Positions 7,854 to 16,271 of a stretch of 31,399 bases of DNA are shown here, in pieces (the stretch's first letter is position 1; every line of letters begins with the position of its first letter). Source of the DNA: Chloroflexota bacterium. GTDB taxonomy: Bacteria; Chloroflexota; Anaerolineae; Anaerolineales; Anaerolineaceae. The notes under the pieces are model-generated. The model did not search any database. It was not told where the DNA came from and saw only the letters and a program-made list of their open reading frames with translations. Position numbers and translations under genes: made by a program. Location: contig JAEXTI010000127.1 in assembly GCA_023406965.1 (NCBI GenBank), positions 1 through 31,399 of the forward strand, in the 5' to 3' direction.

Positions 7854-9349
7854 ATGATGCCACAAACAACTCTAATCCTATTTCTTTCTCGAGCCTTGCC
7901 CTGGATAACCTTGTTATCCGTTCTCACGCTCGGATCCTGCACTGCTCAACCCACCCCCACATCGGAAGCAGAACCCACCCTGCCGCTGGAAGATTGCCAG
8001 CTTATGACGCCTGCCATGAGCTATGGCATCGACGCCAAATGCGGCACGTTGACCGTCTTTGAAAACCCCGCCACCCGCTCTGGGCGGCAAATCGAACTGA
8101 GCATCGCCGTCCTTCCGGCAGTCAGCCGCACCCCCGCGTCCGATGCCCTCTTCCTGCTGGCGGGCGGCCCCGGCCAGGCGGCCATCGAAACCTACGCCCC
8201 CCTGATCAGCGCCTTGACTGCGATCCATCAGAAGCGCGACATTGTCCTCTTCGACCAGCGCGGCACGGGCCAATCGGCCCCCCTCACCTGCCCGCTGGAT
8301 GAGGCCATGCCCGAAGACCCCACCCCCGAAGAGACCGCGGCTTACCTGGCCGGCTGCGCTGCCGGGCTGGATGCCGACCCCAGCCTGTATACCACCGCCC
8401 AGGCCGTGGAAGATCTGGAGCAGGTCCGCGCGGCCCTAGGCTATGCGCAGATCGACCTCCTCGGCGTCTCCTATGGCACCCGCCTCGCGCAGGCCTATGC
8501 CCGCGCCTACCCCGCCGCCACCCGCGCCCTCATCCTGGATGGTGTCACGCCTCTGGATTGGTCCCTGGGGCCGCTCAACCCGGCCAACGCCCAGCGCGCC
8601 CTGGACCTCATCCTCGAGCGCTGCGTTGCCGACCCCAGTTGCCAGACCGTTTTTCCCGATCTCAAAGCCGAGTTGGATCAGCTTCTGGAGCGCCTGGAAG
8701 CTGCCCCCGTCGAGCTCACCCTGCCCGACCCCCTCACCGGCCAGCCCACCCCACTCACCTACGATCACACAAAGTTGGGCTCCACGCTCCAGTTGATGAG
8801 TTACAGCGCCGAACATGCCGCTTTGATGCCCCTCTTGATCCACGATGCCGCCTTGAATGAGAACTACGACGCCCTCGCTGCCCAATATCTGATTTTATTC
8901 GGCTCGCTGGGCAACTCTTTGAGCGACGGCCTGTATCTCTCCGTGATCTGTTCCGAGGATGTGCCCCTCTACGATAAATTTACTGCCTCGGATGACTCCT
9001 ACCTGAACTTTGAAGCACAGGAAGTGCGTCAAGGCTGCCAGAGTTGGCCCCACACCGCCGTCACCGACGATTTCTACCTACCCCTCACGGGCGACGTGCC
9101 CACCCTGCTGCTCAGCGGCGAGGCCGACCCGGTCACCCCACCCACCAACGCCGCCCAGGTGGCCGAAAGTTTGACCAACGCGCGCCAGATCGTGGTGCAG
9201 GGCCTGGGCCATTCCGTGTTCTACTACGGGTGCATGCCCCGCCTGCTCTCCGAGTTCTTGCAAAGCACCGACCCCAACGCGCTGGATACCTCTTGCGTCG
9301 ACATGATCCAGCCCGCCGATTTCTTCACCAGTTTCACCGGGAGCCAGCC

Positions 9350-9353
<4 letters not shown>
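7854..9353 (+). CDS. secreted alpha/beta-hydrolase lipoprotein (TAP / proline iminopeptidase-like)
   Basis: 499 residues. A signal peptide with lipobox LGSC (Cys29) anchors it outside the membrane. The alpha/beta-hydrolase core starts with LFLLAGGPGQ (oxyanion loop) and DIVLFDQRGTGQS, as in prolyl aminopeptidases and the Streptomyces tripeptidyl aminopeptidase. The catalytic triad is visible: Ser206 in GVSYG, Asp425 in GEADPVTPP and His453 in GLGHSVF. The region after the Ser carries an inserted cap, and a C-terminal TAP-like part holds the Asp and His. Substrate is probably a short peptide or ester; not determinable here. Several ATGs are in frame; 7854 is preferred because GAAAGGGA ends four bases before it and the signal peptide starts there. 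The stop overlaps the ATG of the ABC ATPase gene, so the two are translationally coupled. Confidence 0.92.
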
Positions 9354-10080
<727 letters not shown>

Positions 10081-10084
<4 letters not shown>

Positions 10085-11268
10085 TGCGCCGCATCTGGAT
10101 CATCCTCAAGAAAGAAATGCTCGACAACGCCCGCGATGTGCGCTCGCTGCTCGGCTCGCTCAGTTCTTCCATTTTCCTGCCCCTGCTGCTCATCCCGCTC
10201 ATCATCGTGGTGGGCAAAATGATGAACTATGAGGCCATCGAGGCCCCGCTGCAAGTTCCCGTGGTTGGCGCCGAAAACGCCCCCCGCCTGATCGCCTACC
10301 TCGAGCAAAACAACGTCATCGTCCAGCCTGCGCCTGAAGACCCCAAGGCTGCCGTGGCGGAAGGCGCCCTGGAAGTCGTGCTGGTCATCCCCGAAGGCTA
10401 CGGCGAAGACTTTACCACCGGGCAATCCGCCACCGTCCAGGTCATTCAAGACACCTCGCGTTCTTCCACAATGGCTTCCCGCGCCCGGCTTGAAAACCTG
10501 CTGTACGGCTATTCCAGCCAGATCGGCGCCCAGCGCTTGCTGGCTCGGGGCATCAAACCCAGCCTCACCCAAACCCTGGTGGTACAGAGCGTAGACGTCT
10601 CCACGCCTCAATCTCAATCCATGATCTTCCTCAGCATGCTGCCTTTCATGCTCATTACAGTCATCTTCCTGGGCGGCATGTACGTGGTTATCGACACTAC
10701 CGCCGGAGAGCGCGAGCGCGGCTCGCTGGAGCCCCTCCTCATCAACCCCGCCCGGCGCAGCGAAATTGTCATTGCCAAGACTCTCGCCTCCATTCCCTTC
10801 GGCATTTTGGCCGTCGTGGTGGCTATGGCCGGCATTGGCGCGGGCTTCAACCTGGTGCCCATCGGCGACATCACCGGCATGCGTCTCAACATCAGCCTGC
10901 TCACCCTCTGGCAAATCTTCCTCATCTGCCTGCCCATGGTCGTACTGGCCTCGGGGTTGCAAATGGTGCTGGCTACCTTCACCCGCAGCTTCAAAGAAGC
11001 GCAAACCTACCTCGGATTCGTCCCGCTGATTGTGGGCATGCCCAGCATGTTCCTGGCCTTCAGCCCCGACCGCATCACCCTCACCAAAGCCTTGATCCCC
11101 ATCTACGGTCAATCGATGCTCATCAACCAGTTGATGCGCGGTGAGACCATTCTGCCCATCAACGTGTTGGCCGGAGCCGCCACCACCCTGCTGGCTGCGG
11201 TGATCTGCACCTTTGTAGCCATTCGCCTGTACCAGCGCGAGCAAATTCTACGCGGGAGCGACCGGTGA
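10081..11268 (+). CDS. ABC-2 type permease, NatB-like
   Basis: 395 residues. The first membrane helix (about 25-47) is followed by a large extracytoplasmic domain (about 50-175), with ENAPRLIAYLEQNNVIV and VVLVIPEGYGEDFTTGQ. Five or so further helices lie between about 180 and 385. The hallmark of this family, GERERGSLEPLLINPARR, lies just after the second helix and contacts the ATPase. This arrangement matches NatB-type sodium exporters and related ABC-2 permeases. ATG at 10081 overlaps the ATPase stop and is preceded by AGGAAGG. The last codons overlap the GTG of the next gene, so all four genes of this operon are coupled end to end. Confidence 0.93.
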
Positions 11269-11951
11269 AATTTGCCCGGGCCGATCTGAAGACTTGTGGC
11301 GAATCCACAGGCGTGGTCGTAGCCATTGATGTGCTGCGCGCCTTTACCACCGCGGCCTGTTTCTTCGCCGGAGGCGTAGAAGAAATCATCCTCGTCTCCG
11401 GCGTCGATGAGGCCTTTACCTTGCGCGAGCGCTTCCCCGGCAGCCTCATCGCCGGAGAGATCGACGGCATTCAAGTGCAGGGCTTCGACCTGGGCAACTC
11501 CCCCGCCGCCCTCACCGGCCTCGATCTGCGCGGGCGGCGCATCATCCAGCGCACCAGCGCCGGGACGCAGGGCGTGGTGCGCGCCCAAAAAGCCGACATC
11601 ATCCTGGCAGCCGCCCTCACCAATGCCACCGCCACCATTCGTTACATTCAAAAGCTGGCCCCGCCCGAAGTGACCTTCATTTTGACAGGTTACTTTCCCG
11701 AAGAAGGCTGGGGCGATGAAGACGCCGCCTGCGCCAACGTGTTCGAAGCCCTGCTCACTGGCCAGCCCTTTGACCGCCAGGAAGTCACCCGCCGCGTCCT
11801 GGCCTCCCGTTCCGGCCGGCACTACGACGGCACCCACCCAAGCTTTCCCCTCGCCGACCTGGACATCGTCCTCGATTTCGACCGCTTCGATTTCGCCATG
11901 CAGGTTTTCAAAGAAAACGGTCTTTTCCTCTTGCGCCCTGTTTCCCAATGA
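11265..11951 (+). CDS. comB: 2-phosphosulfolactate phosphatase family protein (ComB)
   Basis: 228 residues, the usual ComB length. In methanogens ComB removes phosphate from 2-phosphosulfolactate during coenzyme M synthesis; many bacteria that do not make coenzyme M carry it with unknown substrate. Features seen: VVVAIDVLRAFTTAACFFAGG near the N-terminus, GEIDGIQVQGFDLGNSP, RTSAGTQGV, and the acidic GWGDEDAACANVFEALL segment before the C-terminal SRSGRHYD. The GTG start overlaps the permease stop (GTGA) and GGGAG lies just upstream. Being last in an operon with a hydrolase and an ABC exporter is unusual and gives no support for coenzyme M synthesis. No other coenzyme M gene is present. Confidence 0.85.
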   Translation: MKFARADLKTCGESTGVVVAIDVLRAFTTAACFFAGGVEEIILVSGVDEAFTLRERFPGSLIAGEIDGIQVQGFDLGNSPAALTGLDLRGRRIIQRTSAGTQGVVRAQKADIILAAALTNATATIRYIQKLAPPEVTFILTGYFPEEGWGDEDAACANVFEALLTGQPFDRQEVTRRVLASRSGRHYDGTHPSFPLADLDIVLDFDRFDFAMQVFKENGLFLLRPVSQ

Positions 11952-11974
11952 TTACTTCCGTTTTCAGCTTGAGC

Positions 11975-11994
11975 CCACAGATCCTCATCTGTGG
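11975..11994 (+). terminator. short hairpin downstream of comB
   Basis: A perfect 8-base stem, CCACAGAT and ATCTGTGG, around a CCTC loop, 24 bases after the comB stop. No T-run follows, so it may stop transcription only weakly, or belong to the adjacent repeat. Confidence 0.4.
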
Positions 11995-12198
11995 TAGGGG
12001 CAGGTCTTTAATGCGGGCGACTCCATCCGATTAAACGACTTTTCGGCGGGCAAGACGCATGGACATTCGCACAAGACCTGCCCAGCCTACCCACATCTGT
12101 GGTAGGGGCAGGTCTCTAATGCGGGCGACCCCATCCGGTTGAACGATTTTTCGGCGGGCAAGACGCATGCGCATTCGTGCAAGACCTGCCCGGCCTAT
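11994..12198. repeat. two tandem 97-base elements with terminal inverted repeats
   Basis: Two copies, 11994-12090 and 12102-12198, differ at about 11 of 97 positions and start 108 bases apart. Each begins GTAGGGGCAGGTCT and ends AAGACCTGCCC followed by (A/G)GCCTA(C/T), so the ends are inverted repeats and each copy can fold into a long hairpin. Both have TCTGTGG directly before the left end. The size and the inverted ends are MITE-like, but no target-site duplication is clear. The remainder of the 400-base space (12199-12352) holds a small GGGACTTTAGTCCC palindrome at 12255-12268 and the sortase promoter area. Confidence 0.8.
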
Positions 12199-12323
12199 CC
12201 ATAATCGGCGGGATTAACCTTCCTCAACCCGAAGGGTTTCCATGAACTGAGCAAGGGACTTTAGTCCCGCGCGACCATGGACAACAACCGGCACTCGCCT
12301 CAACCCTATTTTGCCATTTATAG

Positions 12324-12329
12324 TATAAT
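12324..12329 (+). promoter_or_regulatory. possible -10 box for the sortase gene
   Basis: TATAAT, 24 bases before the GTG start. A fitting -35 box is not evident. Confidence 0.35.
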
Positions 12330-12352
12330 CGCCCCCAGGAAACACACTATTC

Positions 12353-13267
12353 GTGGCCCGTAATCGTTCCGTACAGGATCTGACCGTCGACGAGTTGCGC
12401 CAGCTTCTCATTGAGAAGCGCCGTAGCGAGCGCCAGCACCGTTTGGACCATTACCGCCAAACCGGGCGAGTGATCATGGTTGAATCCCAACCCATGGCCA
12501 CCCCCCTGGATTCGGGCCAGAGCGAGCCGCTCTTACTCGAAGGCGAAGCCGCCGCCCGCCCCTCGCCCGCCCGGGCACGCAGGCGGGTTTGGCTGGACCG
12601 CTTCCTCTTCTTGATCGAAGCCGCCGCGGTGGTCGGCCTGGCCCTAGTGCTCATCAACGGAATGAGTGTGCTGAGGAACCTTAACAAAGAAGTCGCAAGT
12701 GTACTGGAGCAGCCCACGCCCTCTCCCACCCCGTTGATCTCCGCCGTGGTGCTGCCCTCCGGGCACACCCCACCTGAACAGGGCGCGTCGCGCTTCAACG
12801 AGGCCGAGATCCCCGAGCATCTCCGCCCGCTGGTGCAGTCGCTGGCCAATCTGCCCGTGCCCACCCCCAGCCCGGCGCACGCCATCCGCATCCAAATCCC
12901 CGCCATCGGGGTGGATGCGCCCGTGGTGCAGGGCGATGGTTGGGAGCAGCTCAAGAAGGGCGTCGGGCAGCACGTCGGCACGCCCAATCCTGGTCAAGAA
13001 GGCAACATCGTTCTATCGGCTCACAACGATGTCTTCGGAGAAATCTTCCGTTATCTCGACCAGCTCCAGCCCGGCGACGAAGTGATCCTCTCCACCTCCC
13101 AGCAGGCCTACGTGTACGTCATCCAGCAGACCCAACTGGTGGAGCCGACCCAGGTGGAAGTGATGGCTCCCACCCAGGAGCCTGTGGTTACCTTGATTTC
13201 CTGCTACCCTTATCTGGTGGATAACCAGCGCATCGTGGTCACCGCCGAACTGCAAGGGCAGAAATAG
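12353..13267 (+). CDS. sortase (transpeptidase of surface proteins)
   Basis: 304 residues. Sortases cut a sorting motif in a secreted protein and link it to the cell wall or to a pilus subunit. A long basic cytoplasmic N-terminus (1-80) precedes one membrane helix (about 81-103), a Pro-rich linker, and the sortase beta-barrel (about 175-300). Catalytic residues are in place: His224 in VLSAHND, Cys284 in VTLISCYPY and Arg293 in NQRIVV. The TLISC-YPY form and the short domain point towards class D/E-like sortases rather than class A; this is a judgement by eye. The GTG start at 12353 has AGGAA about 11 bases upstream. No gene with an obvious LPxTG-type tail lies in the window, so its substrate is encoded elsewhere. 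It is followed at 106 bases by a small membrane protein gene. Confidence 0.92.
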   Translation: MARNRSVQDLTVDELRQLLIEKRRSERQHRLDHYRQTGRVIMVESQPMATPLDSGQSEPLLLEGEAAARPSPARARRRVWLDRFLFLIEAAAVVGLALVLINGMSVLRNLNKEVASVLEQPTPSPTPLISAVVLPSGHTPPEQGASRFNEAEIPEHLRPLVQSLANLPVPTPSPAHAIRIQIPAIGVDAPVVQGDGWEQLKKGVGQHVGTPNPGQEGNIVLSAHNDVFGEIFRYLDQLQPGDEVILSTSQQAYVYVIQQTQLVEPTQVEVMAPTQEPVVTLISCYPYLVDNQRIVVTAELQGQK

Positions 13268-13276
13268 ATGAAATCT

Positions 13277-13342
13277 AACCACTCAGAAGCGGAAGCCGCT
13301 CGAATTTTAAGCGCGGCAACTTTCTTCACCTTCTGAGTAGTT
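13277..13342 (+). promoter_or_regulatory. stem-loop between sortase and small membrane protein genes
   Basis: The arms AACCACTCAGAAG (13277-13289) and CTTCTGAGTAGTT (13330-13342) pair with one mismatch. A GCCGC/GCGGC pair can form inside. It lies nine bases after the sortase stop and ends about 20 bases before the ribosome-binding site of the next gene. It could slow transcription, or be a leader structure of the small gene. No T-run follows. Confidence 0.5.
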
Positions 13343-13373
13343 GTATTGAAATAAGTTCGAAGGAGTTATAGGA

Positions 13374-13592
13374 ATGGCAAAAAAATACAAACGCTACGTT
13401 TCACAATCGCTGAAAGAACAGACCGATGCCAATGCGGGCACGGGTACTGTCGCCGCGACCGCTGCCCCTCGCCGCACCGGCGTCGAGTTCAACCCGGACT
13501 ACGGTTACATCATCCGCGACCTGAAACGTATCGGCTTTCTCGCAGGCACGTTCATCGCCGTGCTGATCGTCCTGTCCTTCATTCTGAACTAA
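13374..13592 (+). CDS. small single-pass membrane protein, function unknown
   Basis: 72 residues. Lys-rich start MAKKYKRYVSQSLKEQ, then an Ala/Thr/Gly-rich stretch (20-35), then VEFNPDYGYIIRDLKRIG followed by one membrane helix (about 53-71) at the very end. The positive segment before the helix predicts the N-terminus in the cytoplasm. AAGGAG at 13360-13365 lies eight to nine bases before the ATG, so this is a real gene. I do not recognise the family. It follows the sortase gene and is closed by a strong terminator, so the two may be one unit or the small gene may have its own promoter. Confidence 0.85.
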   Translation: MAKKYKRYVSQSLKEQTDANAGTGTVAATAAPRRTGVEFNPDYGYIIRDLKRIGFLAGTFIAVLIVLSFILN

Positions 13593-13615
13593 CCTGTTAC
13601 GCCAACTGAAACTTA

Positions 13616-13648
13616 AAACCTGACGGGTTTTCACAACCCGTCAGGTTT
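13616..13648 (+). terminator. strong hairpin terminator, probably bidirectional
   Basis: Perfect 14-base stem AAACCTGACGGGTT / AACCCGTCAGGTTT with a five-base loop, followed by GATTTATT. On the minus strand, which ends the glycosyltransferase gene at 13713, the same stem also works and an A/T-rich tail follows. It separates convergent genes. Confidence 0.85.
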
Positions 13649-13712
13649 GATTTATTAACCACGCCCTTCTTCGTAGCAGCACGGGGATTGCGCCGATCAC
13701 GGTTATGATCTT

Positions 13713-14942
13713 TCAAACCCCGTGCCCTTCAGAATTCACCAGTCCCTCATAAAATGCCCCAATGCGCTCGCGCACTGCGCCCACCTCGGCCCGCTCGCGG
13801 ATGATTTGCAAATTCATATCCGCCGCCGAATGGCGCAAATCGGGATTGTCCAGCGCGAACTGAATCGCATCGGCTACCGCCGCCGGGCTGGTCGGCTCCA
13901 CCAGCAAACCGTTCACCCCCGGCGTAATCCACTCGCGGATCGACTCGATATCCCCAGCTACCGGGAAGCACCCGCAAGCCATCGCCTCCAGCAGCGAATT
14001 GGGCGTGCCGTCGTGCTGGCTGATCGACACCATCACCGAGGCGCGCACGAACATATCCCACAATTGGAACTGCGAGAGATGCGGCAGCAGCAGCACCGAC
14101 TTTTTCAATTGATATTGCTCCACCGCCCGCAAAGCCTCCGGCTGCCCGGCCATACCCGGACACACAAACACCACCCGCGGATCGTGCTGTAACACCTTCG
14201 GGATGGCCGCGAAAAACACGTCGTTGCGCACACTGCCGGGCCGAAACCCGCGCGGATTGACCACCAGCGGCACCCCGGCGGGCAAGAAATCTGTCAACGG
14301 CTCGCGCCGCTCAAAGCGAATCGCCTCGATCTCCGGCAAATTCACCCCGCCCGAACCGGGCGCCACCAACGTTATATTCTTTTCAAAGCCCCAGGCCTTG
14401 CCCAGGCGGATATCCCGCTGCGCGTCCGCCGCCAGGCCGTCAGCGCGTTGCAACGTCTTGCGCGTCAAATTACCCATCAGCCATGATCCGCTGGCGTGCA
14501 GGGTCAGGTCATTGCCCCACACCGAAACCGCCACCGGCACGCCCTTCGGCGCGTAGCTGGCCAGCATGCCCTCAAACGGAATTCGCAGCCCGTGGACCAC
14601 ATCGGGGCGCAAATGATCGACCATTTTGGCCAGCTTGCGCCCGTAATAAGGCAGGGTCGGCGGGCCTACCCAATAGCGCGCCGACATGAAGAACTGCCGG
14701 AAGCGGGCCACCACCTTGCGAAAACCCGAATTGGCCGTCTGAGGCCGCGCCAATCCAAACCCCGCCTGGCTTCCGGCAAACGAACCAAACGCCACCGGCA
14801 GGATATACATGGCTTCAATCCCTTCCACCGGCGAGCAGGGAAACGTCGATACCAGAGTCAATCGGTGATCAAACTCGCGAAGCGCCCCAATCCACCGGCG
14901 GGTGGTCGGGCTGCGTCCATCGGCAACTAGAAGAATGTGCAT
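13713..14942 (-). CDS. glycosyltransferase, GT4-like
   Basis: 409 residues. GT-B fold enzyme that moves a sugar from a nucleotide donor to an acceptor, probably in surface polysaccharide or glycolipid synthesis. The N-terminal domain begins MHILLVADGRSPTTRRW and contains DVVHGLRIPFEGMLAS and VAVSVWGNDLT, as in GT4 enzymes. The C-terminal domain has VVNPRGFRPGSVRNDVF, VFVCPGMAGQP and the donor-binding stretch HDGTPNSLLEAMACGCFPV, a D-x7-E form of the usual E-x7-E motif. A longer frame begins at 15068, but the ATG at 14940-14942 fits the family start; GGGAAGTG lies just upstream. It stands alone between a terminator and a spacer. Confidence 0.9.
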   Translation of the reverse strand: MHILLVADGRSPTTRRWIGALREFDHRLTLVSTFPCSPVEGIEAMYILPVAFGSFAGSQAGFGLARPQTANSGFRKVVARFRQFFMSARYWVGPPTLPYYGRKLAKMVDHLRPDVVHGLRIPFEGMLASYAPKGVPVAVSVWGNDLTLHASGSWLMGNLTRKTLQRADGLAADAQRDIRLGKAWGFEKNITLVAPGSGGVNLPEIEAIRFERREPLTDFLPAGVPLVVNPRGFRPGSVRNDVFFAAIPKVLQHDPRVVFVCPGMAGQPEALRAVEQYQLKKSVLLLPHLSQFQLWDMFVRASVMVSISQHDGTPNSLLEAMACGCFPVAGDIESIREWITPGVNGLLVEPTSPAAVADAIQFALDNPDLRHSAADMNLQIIRERAEVGAVRERIGAFYEGLVNSEGHGV

Positions 14943-15033
14943 TTCACTTCCCATTGTAAACGAATTTTGCGCGCCACGTCTGCTTTTCTTACCTCTCCCG
15001 GAGGGATCGCGCAGCATGCCTATGGCAGAGGTC

Positions 15034-15080
15034 GCGCCGGGCTTCCCTGGCACTTGCATCCAGGGCAAGTGCGACGGCGC
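15034..15080. repeat. nested inverted repeat in a spacer
   Basis: The 230-base space between the two glycosyltransferase genes has outer arms GCGCCG (15034-15039) and CGGCGC (15075-15080), and inner arms GCACTTG (15050-15056) and CAAGTGC (15066-15072). Around them are repeated GGTGAGGGT motifs. It resembles the other palindromic spacer repeats of this window, and no gene is seen. Confidence 0.45.
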
Positions 15081-15173
15081 GGGTGAGGGTGAAAAACGGC
15101 CCTACAAAGGCTTAACTCCAGGGTTAGGGTGAGGGTCTTTGATCCCCACAATTCCCGTCATTAATATTATCTT

Positions 15174-16271
15174 TTATAAAACACTAGATATCGCCTCGGC
15201 AAACACCCGCACCATGCGTTCCAAATTTACTTCTTCCGCCACTATCCGGTAAGACTCCGCGCCCATCTGTCGCAGCCGGGCCGGGTTGGAAAGCGCCGCC
15301 CCCAACTCCGCCACCAGCGCGTCCTCGTCGCCCGGCGGCAGCACGCGCCCATTCCCCTCGCGCACCAGGTCAGCCTGCGTGCCGTCGGCTTCCGCCACCA
15401 GCACCGGCAGCGCATAGCTCATCGCTTGCTGTACAGCCAGCCCGCCCGTCCCCGGCAGCACGAACAAATCCGCCTCGCGGAAGCGCTGCGCCAGTTCCTC
15501 GCCGCGCAAATCGCCACAGAACTCGGCCCGCGGGTACACCTGCTCCGCCAGCGCCTGCAATGCAGCCCGCTCGGGCCCCTCGCCCACCACCGTCAACTGC
15601 GGCTGCATCTGCTCCGGCAGCCTCGCGCAGGCCCGCAGCAGCAGGTCGATGCGCTTGCGAGCTTGCAGCCGCCCCACGAACAGCACCTTGCCACGCCCTC
15701 CCACAAACTCCCCGGCTCGCTGCGGAGCCGGTTCGTCCGGTTTGCGCGTCACGGCATTCGGCGCGGTGAACACCCGCCCCGCCGGAAAGCCCGCCGCGCG
15801 GTATTGTGCCGCGCCGGTCTGGCTGTAGGTGATCAGCGCGTCAAAACCGCCCAACAGGCGTTTGCGCCAGGCGCTGCGCAGCCACCCGCCTCCCAGCGGA
15901 ATGCCCAACCCCCAGCCGATCACCGGTCGGTGGCGGGATTTCATCCAGCGTTGCGCCGCTGGCGTGCTCATATAACGCGGGTTGGCTTCCACCACCAGCA
16001 CTTGCGGGTTCCAATCCTCCAGCCACCCCGTCACCCCCCTCTGCCAGCACAGATAAGCCTTCCCCCGCCCGATGTGTACATTCTTTGCCGGGGCCGGAAT
16101 GGCGATTTTCAGCTCGCCCTGCACGCCCAAGGCCTCATCCTCGCGCGGCTGCCCGTAAAACACGCTCAAGCCCCCCGCGCACGATTGGGCCAGCAAATCA
16201 AAAAACGGCGCCCGGTAAGCCGGCAGGACGCGCTGTATCAGGCCCACCCGCTGCGCAATCATCTCGCTCAC
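15174..16271 (-). CDS. glycosyltransferase, GT4-like
   Basis: 365 residues with the GT-B layout. The N-terminal half starts GLIQRVLPAYRAPFFDLLAQ, typical of GT4 enzymes, and has VIGWGLGIPLGG. The C-terminal half has VLFVGRLQARKRIDLLLRAC, LTVVGEGPERAAL, AEFCGDLRGEELAQ and LFVLPGTGGLAVQQAMSYAL. In that last segment the usual E-x7-E donor-site pair reads Gly and Gln, so the exact donor contacts differ from the model. Its GTG start overlaps the sbcC stop (GTGA); an ATG nine bases further in is the alternative start. Sharing an operon with sbcC and sbcD has no obvious functional reason, and simple read-through packing is possible. Confidence 0.88.
   Translation of the reverse strand: MSEMIAQRVGLIQRVLPAYRAPFFDLLAQSCAGGLSVFYGQPREDEALGVQGELKIAIPAPAKNVHIGRGKAYLCWQRGVTGWLEDWNPQVLVVEANPRYMSTPAAQRWMKSRHRPVIGWGLGIPLGGGWLRSAWRKRLLGGFDALITYSQTGAAQYRAAGFPAGRVFTAPNAVTRKPDEPAPQRAGEFVGGRGKVLFVGRLQARKRIDLLLRACARLPEQMQPQLTVVGEGPERAALQALAEQVYPRAEFCGDLRGEELAQRFREADLFVLPGTGGLAVQQAMSYALPVLVAEADGTQADLVREGNGRVLPPGDEDALVAELGAALSNPARLRQMGAESYRIVAEEVNLERMVRVFAEAISSVL

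Noticed and set aside
14943..15068. Longer N-terminus of the first glycosyltransferase
   Set aside because: The extra residues run through a repeat-rich spacer and are not part of the family.
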